A stretch of 64,000 nt of DNA from Chitinophaga agrisoli (GCF_008386695.1 NZ_VUOC01000001.1:904347-968346); one strand, 5' to 3'. Positions 17,270-26,027 are shown, counted from the stretch's first letter. Notes: generated by a model not told the origin, from the sequence alone. Made by a program: numbers and translations.

Positions 17270-19498
17270 GTGAAATTGAAATTACTGCTGGTTAAAACTT
17301 ACTATTCCTTCCCTATACAGCTACTGCTGTTACATTTTCGTAAGTACCAGGTATTGCTCATCTTCTGGGCCATCCTTTTCAGCACCATAAACGGGGGCTT
17401 TGCAAAGGTATTTGGCGGGGATGCCTTGTTCCTGGCTCCGGAGTACCTGGGGAATGTAAGCTTTTACAGCACTACGATCCTGGGCCTCGCGACCGGGTTC
17501 TTTACCATGAGCTGGAACATTACCACGTTTATACTGCATACCGGCCGGTTTAAATTCCTGGCCACCACTTCCCAGCCGTTTTTTAAGTATTGCCTGAACA
17601 ACTCACTGATACCGCTCACGTTTCTGTTGTGCCTGCTGATACGTGGCTGGGAGTACCAACGTTATGAACAACTGAGCACTGTACCGGAGATCTTACTGCT
17701 GGCGGAAGGGTTTATCTGCGGTTTCCTGTTTGTGATCTTCTTTTCGTTCTTCTACTTCTTTAATGCGGATAAAAACATTAGCCGGCGGCTGGAAAGGCGC
17801 TTTGGCAATCCGCGTAATTTCCTGCGTACGATCATGAAACCGGGCCAGGAACATGATGAGAATGCGCTGCCGGTGCACAACTATTTTTCCAGTCCATTCA
17901 GGGTACGCCGAGCCCGGAATGTGGATCACTATAACAAACATTACCTGGATAATATCCTTAAACAGCACCATTTTGCCGCTATGATCACCGTAGGGCTGGC
18001 CCTGGTGTTCCTGGTGATATTGTCTTTCCTGATCGATTATGATGTTTGCCGTATACCGGCTGGCGCCAGCGTAATGGTGTTCTTTGCTTTCCTGATAGGA
18101 GTGGCGGGCGCTTATGCGTACCTGTTACAGACCTGGGCCATTCCCTGCCTGCTGGTGATGCTATTCCTGCTGAACTGGATGACGGTGAACGACTGGATCG
18201 ATAACCGGAACAAGGCTTATGGACTGGAGTACCGGGAGAAGAAGCAACGACCTGACTATAATGTAGCCAACCTGCAAAAGTTCTTTTCCGCAGAGCGGGT
18301 AGCACAGGATAAAGCACAAACGCTGAAGATACTGGAACAGTGGAAAGCTAAATTCCCGGCGGGACAAAAGCCCAAGCTGGTGGTGATGAACTTTAGCGGC
18401 GGCGGCAGCCGGGCCGCCACCTGGTCTATGAATGTGCTGCAACGCCTGGATACCCTTACACATGGCGCGGTAATGCGGCATACTATGTTAATGACCGGCG
18501 CCTCCGGGGGCATGTTGGGCGCCTCCTATTACCGGGAACTGTGTTACCGGAAATTGCAGGGCATGCCTGTCAATATCCAGGACAGCGTTTATACGGACAG
18601 GGTGGCCCGCGATCTGCTGAATTCTGTATTCACTGCCCTGGCCGTAAATGATTTTATTACGCCTTTCCGCTCTTTCCAGATAGGTAATAACCACTATGCG
18701 AAGGATAGGGGATATGCTTTTGAAAGACAGCTGAACCTGAATACAGATCATGTGCTGGAGAAAACACTGAAAGACTACCAGTTGCCGGAGCAGCAGGCCC
18801 GGATACCTATGCTGGTATGGAATGCCACCATCAATGCCGATGGCCGCCGGCTGATCATTTCGCCGCAGCCGGTAAGTTACCTGTGCAGCCCGCAATATCA
18901 GTATCCTACGCGGAGCCTGCCGGATGTGGATGGGGTGGATTTTGGGCAGTATTTTTCCGCACAGCGTGCCATGGACCTGCGTATTACCAGCGCTATCCGT
19001 ATGTGCGCCACTTTCCCTTATGTATTACCGAATGTATTTCTGCCAAGCGATCCTATTGTGGATGTGATGGACGCCGGGATCCGTGATAATTTTGGCCAGG
19101 AGACGACGCTGCGTTTCCTGCACAATTTCCGGGACTGGATCAATGAGAATACCAGCGGTGTGGTTTACATACAGGTACGCGATACCCGTAAGAATGATAT
19201 AAAACCCATTGCGAAGAACAAAGACCTGAGCGATCTGATATTTGAGCCGTTATTCACCATGCAGCAGCATTGGAGCGCTATGCAGGATTTTGAGCAGGAT
19301 AACCAGGTGAATTATATGGAAGGTTATTTTCCCCATAAATTCCATCGCATTATTTTCCAGTATGTACCGCTGAAAGAAGATAAGGCAGCCGCTCTTAGCT
19401 GGCATCTTACCTCCAGGGAGAAGATAGATATTGCCGGCGCGCTGGATAATACTGCCAACCAGGCTTCATTTGAGTATTTGTTGAAGCTGATGCAGTGA
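17270..19498 (+). CDS. Membrane-anchored patatin-like phospholipase, second copy
   Basis: A 742-residue protein starting at GTG 17270, with several membrane helices in residues 1-320. The C-terminal patatin-like domain shows oxyanion loop GGGSRAAT (about residue 370), nucleophile motif GASGGMLG (about residue 407) and the Asp motif as MDAGIRDNFG (DAG rather than DGG, about residue 601). It has the same overall design as the 13740-16022 protein but clearly diverged sequence. It begins 56 bases after ctaA and may be co-transcribed with it. Confidence 0.82.
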   Translation: MKLKLLLVKTYYSFPIQLLLLHFRKYQVLLIFWAILFSTINGGFAKVFGGDALFLAPEYLGNVSFYSTTILGLATGFFTMSWNITTFILHTGRFKFLATTSQPFFKYCLNNSLIPLTFLLCLLIRGWEYQRYEQLSTVPEILLLAEGFICGFLFVIFFSFFYFFNADKNISRRLERRFGNPRNFLRTIMKPGQEHDENALPVHNYFSSPFRVRRARNVDHYNKHYLDNILKQHHFAAMITVGLALVFLVILSFLIDYDVCRIPAGASVMVFFAFLIGVAGAYAYLLQTWAIPCLLVMLFLLNWMTVNDWIDNRNKAYGLEYREKKQRPDYNVANLQKFFSAERVAQDKAQTLKILEQWKAKFPAGQKPKLVVMNFSGGGSRAATWSMNVLQRLDTLTHGAVMRHTMLMTGASGGMLGASYYRELCYRKLQGMPVNIQDSVYTDRVARDLLNSVFTALAVNDFITPFRSFQIGNNHYAKDRGYAFERQLNLNTDHVLEKTLKDYQLPEQQARIPMLVWNATINADGRRLIISPQPVSYLCSPQYQYPTRSLPDVDGVDFGQYFSAQRAMDLRITSAIRMCATFPYVLPNVFLPSDPIVDVMDAGIRDNFGQETTLRFLHNFRDWINENTSGVVYIQVRDTRKNDIKPIAKNKDLSDLIFEPLFTMQQHWSAMQDFEQDNQVNYMEGYFPHKFHRIIFQYVPLKEDKAAALSWHLTSREKIDIAGALDNTANQASFEYLLKLMQ

Positions 19499-19624
19499 CG
19501 CATTGCGCGGTTGCCTTCGTTCAGCCTATTACTACCCGCTGAGCTTTCCAACAAAACAACTTGAGCTTTTTAGCAAAACAGCAAGGAGGCCCTGTGACCG
19601 TACTTTGTATGAAAAACAAACATC

Positions 19625-19879
19625 ATGGCAAAAGTTTGGTTTATCACAGGCAGCTCCCGTGGATTGGGACGCAGCCTTACCGCAGTAGTACTGGCCAACG
19701 GTAACCTGGTGGCCGCTACGGCCAGGAATCTACAGCAATTAGCTGATCTGGCGGCAAAGTATCCTGACCAGGTTTACCCGATATATACCGTAACGAAATG
19801 GGGAACAGGCAGTATTACATCAGAAGGCCCGGAGTGGCTGGTTAAAAGAGCAGCCCTCTCCCGGTATTATTTACAGTAA
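19625..19879 (+). pseudogene. Short-chain dehydrogenase, internally deleted remnant
   Basis: Only 84 residues, against about 250-290 for a full SDR. The N-terminus is intact: MAKVWFITGSSRGLGRSL carries the TGxxxGxG cofactor motif, followed by the second strand (AATARNLQQL). After DQVYPI near residue 54 the sequence jumps to YTVTKWG, which looks like the SDR catalytic YxxxK motif, normally about 100 residues later. The tail matches nothing I recognise. An in-frame internal deletion is the simplest reading. The AraC gene follows at once, as SDR/AraC pairs often do. Almost certainly inactive. Confidence 0.7.
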
Positions 19880-19890
19880 ATTTGATAGTG

Positions 19891-20709
19891 ATGTCAGCGC
19901 AACATGTAAACGGGCAGATCCCGCATATACTATATTCCTGCTACTCAAGGAAGAGCAGCGAGGGTGAGCAATTTATATCCGAACATATTTTTGGGTATAC
20001 TATTTCCGGCAGTTCAGAAACTTATCTGGGCAATAAGGCCTATACTTTTAATGAAGGGGATTTCCGGTTTATCCGCAAGAACCAGCTTACCCGGTATACT
20101 AAATTCCCGCCTCCCGGCGGCGAATACCGCGCGATCTCGATCAAGATGGACCAGGATACATTGCGCAGCCTGAGCGAGGAATTCAATCTGCATATGGATG
20201 GGCCATTCCAGGGGGAAAACGCGCTGCATCTGGCCCCGCATAAGCTGCTCCGGCATTATATTGATTCCCTTACGCCTTACCTGAACACCACGGGTGAGCT
20301 GAGCATAGCGCTCACGAACCAGAAGGTCCGGGAGGCGGTGATGCTGCTGCTGGAGACCAATCCCTCCCTAAAGAATGTGCTATTTGATTTTAGCGAGCCG
20401 GGAAAGATTGACCTGGAGGCGTATATGAATGAGCATTATAAGTTTAATGTGCACCTGGACCGGTTTGCATACCTGACGGGCCGCAGTCTGGCTACTTTTA
20501 AACGGGATTTTGAGAAGATCTTCCATACTACCCCCAGCCGTTGGCTGCAGCAGCGCCGGTTAAAGGAGGCCTATTATTTGCTGAAGGAAAAGGGGAGAAG
20601 GACCTCCGATGTGTACCTGGAAGTAGGGTTTGAGGACCTTTCGCACTTCTCTTATGCTTTTAAGAAGACTTTTGGGGTAACGCCGTCTGCGGTGTCTGCT
20701 ATAGGGTAG
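19891..20709 (+). CDS. AraC-family transcriptional regulator
   Basis: A 272-residue regulator. Residues about 1-130 form a cupin-like sensing domain (GSSETYLGNKAYTFNEGDF). The C-terminal ~100 residues are a double helix-turn-helix AraC domain: FAYLTGRSLATFKRDFEKIF, then RRLKEAYYLL and VGFEDLSHFSYAFKKTFGVTPS. Bacteroidota members often control an adjacent oxidoreductase. Here that neighbour, the SDR just upstream, is broken, so the regulator may have lost its main target. I chose ATG 19891 over TTG 19882 and GTG 19888. Confidence 0.9.
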   Translation: MSAQHVNGQIPHILYSCYSRKSSEGEQFISEHIFGYTISGSSETYLGNKAYTFNEGDFRFIRKNQLTRYTKFPPPGGEYRAISIKMDQDTLRSLSEEFNLHMDGPFQGENALHLAPHKLLRHYIDSLTPYLNTTGELSIALTNQKVREAVMLLLETNPSLKNVLFDFSEPGKIDLEAYMNEHYKFNVHLDRFAYLTGRSLATFKRDFEKIFHTTPSRWLQQRRLKEAYYLLKEKGRRTSDVYLEVGFEDLSHFSYAFKKTFGVTPSAVSAIG

Positions 20710-20877
20710 GGGACAAGGTCATTCCGGCAGCGTATTCTGCCGTAATTCAGATAGGAAAACGGATGAATCCGGCGCCAGGGCTATATTCGTACCGCGCTGA
20801 TAAACAATCGGTTAGCTTCCGCAGATTTTGATCACATTTATTTAAACTCAATTCCTTCGGTTTTCCCCATTATTTCG

Positions 20878-20885
20878 TACCTTTG
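20878..20885 (+). promoter_or_regulatory. Bacteroidota -7 box for typA
   Basis: TACCTTTG is an exact TAnnTTTG match about 62 bases upstream of the typA ATG. It implies a leader of roughly 55-60 bases. Confidence 0.55.
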
Positions 20886-20947
20886 CGCCTTCTTTTGTGC
20901 GGTTGGCTAAGTGCTGACAGCTAAAAAGCGCACACAGAATCTGATTT

Positions 20948-22762
20948 ATGAATATCCGTAACATAGCTATTATTGCGCACGTAGACCACGGCAAAACTAC
21001 CCTGGTTGATAAGATATTGCACCAGACCAATGTTTTCCGTTCTAACCAGGAAACCGGCGATCTGATCATGGACAGCAACGACCTGGAAAGGGAGCGTGGT
21101 ATCACCATTTTCAGTAAGAACGCATCTGTTGAGTACAAAGGCGTAAAGATCAACGTGATCGATACTCCGGGCCACGCCGACTTTGGCGGTGAGGTAGAGC
21201 GCGTACTGAAGATGGCGGACGGTGTGATCCTGCTGGTGGACGCCTTTGAAGGCCCTATGCCGCAGACCCGTTTCGTGCTGCAGAAAGCACTGCAACTGAA
21301 CCTCAAACCAATTGTAGTAATCAATAAGGTAGATAAGCCTAACTGCCGTCCTGACGAAGTGCATGACTCCGTATTTGAGCTTTTCTTTAACCTGGATGCT
21401 ACCGAAGAGCAGCTGAACTTCCCCACCTTCTACGGTTCCGGTAAGAATGGCTGGTTCAACGAATCCCTGACACAATGTGAAGATATCACTCCCCTGCTGG
21501 ATGGTATCCTGAAATATGTACCGGAGCCTAAGATTTCTGAAGGTACTTTGCAACTGCAGATCACTTCTCTGGACTACTCTTCCTTCCTGGGCCGTATAGC
21601 AGTAGGTAAGGTAACACGTGGTTCCATTAAGGAGAACCAACCCATCTCCCTGGTACAGGCAGACGGCGTTAAGAAAACCCGCGTTCGCGAACTGTACATC
21701 TTTGAAGCCCTGGGCAAGAAGCGTGTAACAGAAGTAGTGGCAGGCGATATTTGTGCTGTAGTAGGTATAGAAGATTTCAACATTGGCGATACCATTGCTG
21801 ATTTTGAAAATCCGGAAGCATTACCGGTGATAAGCGTGGATGAGCCTACGATGAACATGCAGTTTGGTATCAACAACTCACCCTTCTTTGGTAAAGACGG
21901 TAAGTTTGTGACCAGCCGCCACCTGCGTGACCGCTTAATGAAAGAAACTGAAAAGAACCTGGCCCTGCGCGTGCAGGATACAGATAGCGCTGATAGCTTT
22001 ATGGTGTATGGCCGTGGTATCCTTCACCTGGGCGTACTGATAGAGACCATGCGCCGCGAAGGTTATGAGCTGACCGTTGGTCAACCTAAGGTGATCGTAA
22101 AAACCATTGATGGCAAAAAGAACGAGCCGTACGAAACCCTGGTGGTGGATGTACCGCAGGAATTTGCCAGCAAGGTGATTGACCTGGTAACCCGCCGTAA
22201 AGGAGAGATGCTGATCATGGAGACGAAAGGCGAAATGCAGCACCTGGAATTTGAAATACCTTCCCGTGGTTTGATAGGCCTGCGTACACAGATGCTGACG
22301 GCTACCGCCGGCGAAGCTGTAATGGCGCACCGCTTTAATGATTACAAACCCTGGAAAGGCCCCATCCCCGGCCGTAACAATGGTGTGCTGATCGCTAAGG
22401 AAGCTGGTACCACTACTGGCTACTCCCTGGATAAATTGCAGGACCGTGGCTTCTTCTTCGTAGATCCGGGAGAGGAAGTATATAAGGGTATGATCATTGG
22501 TGAGAACAACAAACCGGGCGACCTGGTGGTGAACCCCAATGAAGGTAAAAAACTGACGAACATGCGCGCCAGCGGTACCGATGGCGCTACCAATATCGCT
22601 CCCAAGACGCTGATGACACTGGAAGAGTGTATGGAGTACATTCAGCATGATGAATGTATAGAAGTAACGCCCAACCACATCCGTATGCGTAAGACCATAC
22701 TGGACGAAGAAGAGCGTAAGCGCTTCCAGAAGACAATGAAGACCGAGGAAGTAGGCGGTTAA
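20948..22762 (+). CDS. typA: Translational GTPase TypA/BipA
   Basis: A 604-residue ribosome-binding GTPase of the EF-G/LepA family, involved in 50S assembly and stress or cold adaptation. G1 is AHVDHGKTT (residues about 10-18), the switch region ERERGITI follows, G3 is DTPGHADFGGE and G4 is NKVDKP. EF-Tu domain II, EF-G domain V and the TypA-specific C-terminal domain follow (GLIGLRTQMLTATAGEAVM; MRASGTDG). Length and order are standard. It has its own promoter and a strong terminator. Confidence 0.98.
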   Translation: MNIRNIAIIAHVDHGKTTLVDKILHQTNVFRSNQETGDLIMDSNDLERERGITIFSKNASVEYKGVKINVIDTPGHADFGGEVERVLKMADGVILLVDAFEGPMPQTRFVLQKALQLNLKPIVVINKVDKPNCRPDEVHDSVFELFFNLDATEEQLNFPTFYGSGKNGWFNESLTQCEDITPLLDGILKYVPEPKISEGTLQLQITSLDYSSFLGRIAVGKVTRGSIKENQPISLVQADGVKKTRVRELYIFEALGKKRVTEVVAGDICAVVGIEDFNIGDTIADFENPEALPVISVDEPTMNMQFGINNSPFFGKDGKFVTSRHLRDRLMKETEKNLALRVQDTDSADSFMVYGRGILHLGVLIETMRREGYELTVGQPKVIVKTIDGKKNEPYETLVVDVPQEFASKVIDLVTRRKGEMLIMETKGEMQHLEFEIPSRGLIGLRTQMLTATAGEAVMAHRFNDYKPWKGPIPGRNNGVLIAKEAGTTTGYSLDKLQDRGFFFVDPGEEVYKGMIIGENNKPGDLVVNPNEGKKLTNMRASGTDGATNIAPKTLMTLEECMEYIQHDECIEVTPNHIRMRKTILDEEERKRFQKTMKTEEVGG

Positions 22763-22781
22763 TAAAATATTTTTGGTTTGA

Positions 22782-22835
22782 CAGGGTCCATGGTTTGCTG
22801 CTTGACCGCAGCAGATCATGGACCCTGGCGTTTTT
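22782..22835 (+). terminator. Intrinsic terminator after typA
   Basis: CAGGGTCCATG (22782-22792) pairs perfectly with CATGGACCCTG (22817-22827). An inner TGCTGC/GCAGCA pairing extends the stem, and a GCGTTTTT tail follows. It ends only a few bases before the -7 box of the next gene. Confidence 0.9.
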
Positions 22836-22837
22836 AG

Positions 22838-22845
22838 TACTTTTG
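22838..22845 (+). promoter_or_regulatory. Bacteroidota -7 box for the AlkB-type gene
   Basis: TACTTTTG matches TAnnTTTG exactly and ends 4 bases before the ATG at 22850. Initiation a few bases downstream would produce a leaderless or almost leaderless mRNA. Confidence 0.5.
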
Positions 22846-22849
22846 TTAT

Positions 22850-23470
22850 ATGAGCCAGCAGCTATCCGTATTTTCCGGCGATGCTTCCCGTCATGAGGTG
22901 ATCCTGCAGGATGGCGCGCTGGCATATTATCCGCAGTTTTTCACAGGCGCTGTAGCAGACGGGTATTTCCGGGATTTGCAGGCAAACATTCCCTGGAAGC
23001 AAGAATCCATGAACATGTATGGGAAGGAGGTATTGTTTCCGCGGCTGATGGCCTGGCATGGAGACGCCGGCAGCGCCTATGCATTTTCCGGCAAAACCTA
23101 TGTACCTAACCCCTGGACGGCGGCATTGCTGGCGATCAAACAACAGATTGAACCTGTTGCCGGCGCAGCGTTTAACAGTGTGTTGCTGAACCTGTACCGT
23201 AATGGCCGGGATGCGATGGGCTGGCATGCCGATGACGAGCCTGAGCTGGGCCGCAACCCGGTGATTGCCTCTGTGAACTTTGGGGCCAGCCGGCGTTTTA
23301 TGCTGCGGTACAAGCAAAACCATCAGCTTAAATATGAACTGGAGCTGGCCCATGGCTCCCTGCTTATTATGAAGGGCACGCTGCAGCATTACTGGCAGCA
23401 CCAGGTGCCCAGGACGGCAAAACCCCTGGCCTCGAGAATTAATCTTACCTTTCGGATGATAAAACATTGA
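22850..23470 (+). CDS. AlkB-type 2-oxoglutarate/Fe(II) dioxygenase
   Basis: A 206-residue enzyme of the AlkB family (ALKBH2/3-like), which repairs 1-methyladenine and 3-methylcytosine by oxidative demethylation. The iron triad is visible: H and D in GWHADDEPELG (about residue 124) and the distal His in QHYWQHQVPRT (about residue 182). The 2-oxoglutarate-binding arginines are in SRINLTFR. NLYRNGRDAMGWHADDE is the conserved substrate-lid/active-site block. It starts at ATG 22850, directly behind a promoter, and is followed 56 bases later by a SIR2-like gene. Confidence 0.94.
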   Translation: MSQQLSVFSGDASRHEVILQDGALAYYPQFFTGAVADGYFRDLQANIPWKQESMNMYGKEVLFPRLMAWHGDAGSAYAFSGKTYVPNPWTAALLAIKQQIEPVAGAAFNSVLLNLYRNGRDAMGWHADDEPELGRNPVIASVNFGASRRFMLRYKQNHQLKYELELAHGSLLIMKGTLQHYWQHQVPRTAKPLASRINLTFRMIKH

Positions 23471-23526
23471 ACGCAAATACCCTGCACATGACCGCAGTAA
23501 TTTCAGGTTAGAAAAACCTTTTTCCT

Positions 23527-24396
23527 ATGCAACACCCCGTATTACTGGTTGGTAATGATATCAACAATATTTCCAGGGGTCAGAGCTGGAAAGACCTGCT
23601 GCAGGATATTCTGACCTATTGTGGTACAGACTGCGTGCAGCTGGATGATAAAAAGCCCTTTCCCCTGTTGTATGAGGAGATCTTCCTTACCGCCATCCGG
23701 CAGTCACATATCAGGGAGCGCGACCTGAAGACCTTCATTGCCCAAAAGATAGGCGATATTATGCCGAATGAAGTGCATGCCCGGATCCGGGAGCTGCAGC
23801 CGGCCCATATCTTAACCACCAATTATGAGTACACGCTGGAGGGCGTTACCCCGGAGCAATCATCCAGCCTGATCAAAGAGCGCACATTCAGCATTTTCCG
23901 TAAGTACACGCTTAACGGCACAGAATTCTGGCATATACATGGGGATTGTTTAAACCCTATGAGCATTAACCTGGGCTTTGAGCATTATGGCGGGCAGCTG
24001 CAGCAGATGCGTAATTATGTAGTATCTGGTACCACCTATTCCAGTCCGCAGGCGCCTAAGCTGCCCCTGTTGCGTCGGATTAAATATGGCCCGCTGAAAG
24101 AGTACTCCTGGCTGGACCTGTTCTTTACACAGGATATCCATATCCTGGCGCTTTCCCTGGATTTTGTGGAGACAGACCTTTGGTGGCTGCTTACGTACCG
24201 CGCCCGGCAAAAGTTTCAGCGTAACACGGTGCCGGTGCACAATACGCTCTATTACTATATCCCGGAGGAGTTTCTAAAAGCCTCGGCCTTTAAGCTGGAT
24301 ATGCTGCGGGCTAATGATGTGCAGATAGTGGCTATTAGTGCGCCCAGTAAAACGGCTTATTACCTGGAGGTGCTGAAACGGATAGCGGAGGTATAA
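23527..24396 (+). CDS. Stand-alone SIR2-like domain protein
   Basis: A 289-residue protein that is all SIR2-like domain. An N-terminal GND-IN loop (VLLVGNDINN, about residue 8) replaces the GAGxS of sirtuins and is followed by SWKDLL. The nucleotide-binding TTNYE is at residues 97-101, the catalytic-type His is in FWHIHGD (about residue 138), and LALSLDFVETDLWWLLTYRAR matches the late motif of SIR2_2/SIR2-like families. Relatives in Thoeris (ThsA), DSR and SIR2-HerA systems degrade NAD+ upon phage infection. No zinc ribbon and no partner gene is visible here. Confidence 0.75.
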   Translation: MQHPVLLVGNDINNISRGQSWKDLLQDILTYCGTDCVQLDDKKPFPLLYEEIFLTAIRQSHIRERDLKTFIAQKIGDIMPNEVHARIRELQPAHILTTNYEYTLEGVTPEQSSSLIKERTFSIFRKYTLNGTEFWHIHGDCLNPMSINLGFEHYGGQLQQMRNYVVSGTTYSSPQAPKLPLLRRIKYGPLKEYSWLDLFFTQDIHILALSLDFVETDLWWLLTYRARQKFQRNTVPVHNTLYYYIPEEFLKASAFKLDMLRANDVQIVAISAPSKTAYYLEVLKRIAEV

Positions 24397-24489
24397 GCGG
24401 CTTGACAGCTTTATGGACAAACGGCGGGCGCTGGCCGCCTGGACCAATTTTTGTAACTTACCGGTACAGTATCCATAAAACCTGCCTAT

Positions 24490-24990
24490 ATGTTCACAAA
24501 ACTGATCATTACTGCCACTGTAGTTTTGCTGGCCAATACCTGTAACCGGCCGGCCACCACCACAGAAAATGAGAAAACGGAGGCCACCGCCGCCGCCCCG
24601 CAAACGCCGGCACAGGATAAGCCGGATCCCTGGGCATTCATCAGCAAAAAAAGATGGAACCTTATACAGCTGAATGGCGCAACGCTTACTGACGCCAACA
24701 TCTGGCTGGAATTTGATACGGCGCAGCATCGTTTTGCGGGTAACGGCGGCTGTAACCGTTTGGGAGGTAATTATGTGGCGGATAGCGCCCAGATAGAGTT
24801 TCAACAGGTGATCAGCACCCGGATGGCCTGTATAGACCAGGCCGCCAATGAGCGGGAGAGCGCTTTTCTGCGATTGCTGGACAGTCATACTTATACTTTT
24901 GACATTGCAGATCAGACCCTGAACCTTTATGACAGCGGTAAGGTGGTGCTGATGTTTGGCATGCAGGACAGGCCGGCTGCGACAAAGTGA
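24490..24990 (+). CDS. META-domain protein (HslJ-like)
   Basis: A 166-residue exported protein. Residues 1-18 look like a lipoprotein signal (LLANTC, Cys 18), then comes a Pro/Ala/Thr-rich linker. From residue ~55 there is a META domain: KRWNLIQLNGATL, then the hallmark FAGNGGCNRLGGNY and ISTRMACID. META/HslJ proteins are small envelope proteins linked to heat or novobiocin resistance in E. coli; their biochemical role is unknown. It may share a transcript with the next gene, 46 bases downstream. Confidence 0.85.
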   Translation: MFTKLIITATVVLLANTCNRPATTTENEKTEATAAAPQTPAQDKPDPWAFISKKRWNLIQLNGATLTDANIWLEFDTAQHRFAGNGGCNRLGGNYVADSAQIEFQQVISTRMACIDQAANERESAFLRLLDSHTYTFDIADQTLNLYDSGKVVLMFGMQDRPAATK

Positions 24991-25036
24991 AGGGGTAAAC
25001 CACTGGCCTGACATAACGGACACAATCATTAACAAT

Positions 25037-25423
25037 ATGCTGAAACAACAGGCGGAACAATATAAACAGCTGCTGGAAAAAGGCGAGACCATCGCGGTGA
25101 TAGAGCAGTTCTATGATGATAACATCCATCAGCTGGAGAATGATGAAAAGGCCATCAATGGAAAACAGCGGCTGCTGGAGCTCGAGCGGCAAAGCCTGCA
25201 GCAGATAACGGACCTTATTTTCCGCATACCGGTAATGGTGGTGGATGAGGAGCAGCAGATCGTGATGGGCGAGATGATGGTCACTTTTAATCATAAAACA
25301 GAGGGGCTCCGTTATCTGAAAGAAGCTTTCCTGCAACAATGGGAGAACGGAAAGATCATCCGGCAGCAGTTCTATTACAGGGGGATCCGCGGGGCTACGG
25401 GCCCGGGTGGAAAACCATCATGA
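25037..25423 (+). CDS. NTF2/SnoaL-like small protein
   Basis: A 128-residue cytosolic protein with the helix-helix-beta layout of the SnoaL/NTF2-like fold: an N-terminal helix (QAEQYKQLLEKGE), then AVIEQFYDDNIHQLEND, then three beta strands ending QQWENGKIIRQQFYY. Many such proteins are binding proteins or isomerases without an identified ligand. ATG 25037 is chosen because the open frame upstream runs through the end of the META gene. A hairpin that can stop transcription follows. Confidence 0.75.
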   Translation: MLKQQAEQYKQLLEKGETIAVIEQFYDDNIHQLENDEKAINGKQRLLELERQSLQQITDLIFRIPVMVVDEEQQIVMGEMMVTFNHKTEGLRYLKEAFLQQWENGKIIRQQFYYRGIRGATGPGGKPS

Positions 25424-25425
25424 TA

Positions 25426-25460
25426 AAGAAAAAAGGGGCTGACCATCCACTGGTCAGCCC
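25426..25460 (-). terminator. Bidirectional terminator between the NTF2-like and TIG genes
   Basis: GGGCTGACCA (25436-25445) pairs perfectly with TGGTCAGCCC (25451-25460). On the minus strand the stem is followed by a run of T (CCCCTTTTTTCTTTATC), ideal for the lipoprotein gene ending at 25491. On the plus strand a weaker CTTTTT follows. Confidence 0.85.
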
Positions 25461-25490
25461 ACTGTGCTTTTTACAATCCCACACGCTGGC

Positions 25491-25859
25491 TCAGGGGCGT
25501 AAAGCCTCTGCCAGGGCGCCAACAACAGCATATTCCAGGTATGCTACATTGGAGGTCTGTTCTTTAACTTTTACGGTTACCGGAACCTTACCCTGCAGGA
25601 AGCCGGGTATTTTTACGATAAGCCGGTGGGGGGTGGCGCTAACGATAGCGGCATCCTTATCGCCAACAATCACGGTGTTCTCGCCGGCTTTGCGGCTGAA
25701 ACCTTTACCACTGATGGCTAAGAAAGTGTTAGTTGTCCCGTGGGGGATAACAGTTACGGATACGCCCTGTTCAGGCTTTACAGCGGGATTTACATGACAA
25801 CCGCACAACCAACACACAATAGCGGCCATATAGGCCATCAACACTACTTTACCTTTCAT
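25491..25859 (-). CDS. IPT/TIG-domain lipoprotein
   Basis: A 122-residue lipoprotein with signal peptide and lipobox (CWLCGC, Cys about residue 21). The rest is one Ig-like IPT/TIG domain, with the usual pattern of a glycine-rich turn after the second strand (ISGKGFSRKAG), NTVIVG and SATPHRLIVKIPG. IPT/TIG domains serve as binding or spacer modules in Bacteroidota surface proteins; a single-domain lipoprotein suggests a carbohydrate- or protein-binding part. Monocistronic. Confidence 0.8.
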   Translation of the reverse strand: MKGKVVLMAYMAAIVCWLCGCHVNPAVKPEQGVSVTVIPHGTTNTFLAISGKGFSRKAGENTVIVGDKDAAIVSATPHRLIVKIPGFLQGKVPVTVKVKEQTSNVAYLEYAVVGALAEALRP

Positions 25860-25973
25860 GACACATATTTTTTTGGGGGTGTACTAAAACGGATGTAAAA
25901 CTATAACAACCAACGTTATGGAAGATGAGTAAAAGTACTGAAGTTTGAAAATTACGTACTAGTACTTACATGC

Positions 25974-26009
25974 AAAAGCCCCTCTCCGAAGGCCAGGAGA
26001 GGGGCTTTT
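25974..26009 (-). terminator. Terminator after the S46 peptidase gene
   Basis: AAAAGCCCCTCTCC (25974-25987) and GGAGAGGGGCTTTT (25996-26009) form a perfect 14-bp stem with an 8-base loop, 19 bases past the stop at 26028. The T-run is part of the stem. Confidence 0.85.
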
Positions 26010-26027
26010 GTGTATAAAAACAGCTAT

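Noticed and set aside
20731-20750. CGGCAG/CTGCCG hairpin after the AraC gene as a terminator
   Set aside because: The stem is only 6 bp and no T-run follows, so a terminator is not supported.
25339-25797. 152-codon plus-strand frame overlapping the NTF2-like and TIG genes
   Set aside because: It runs through a terminator hairpin and is antisense to the TIG lipoprotein.
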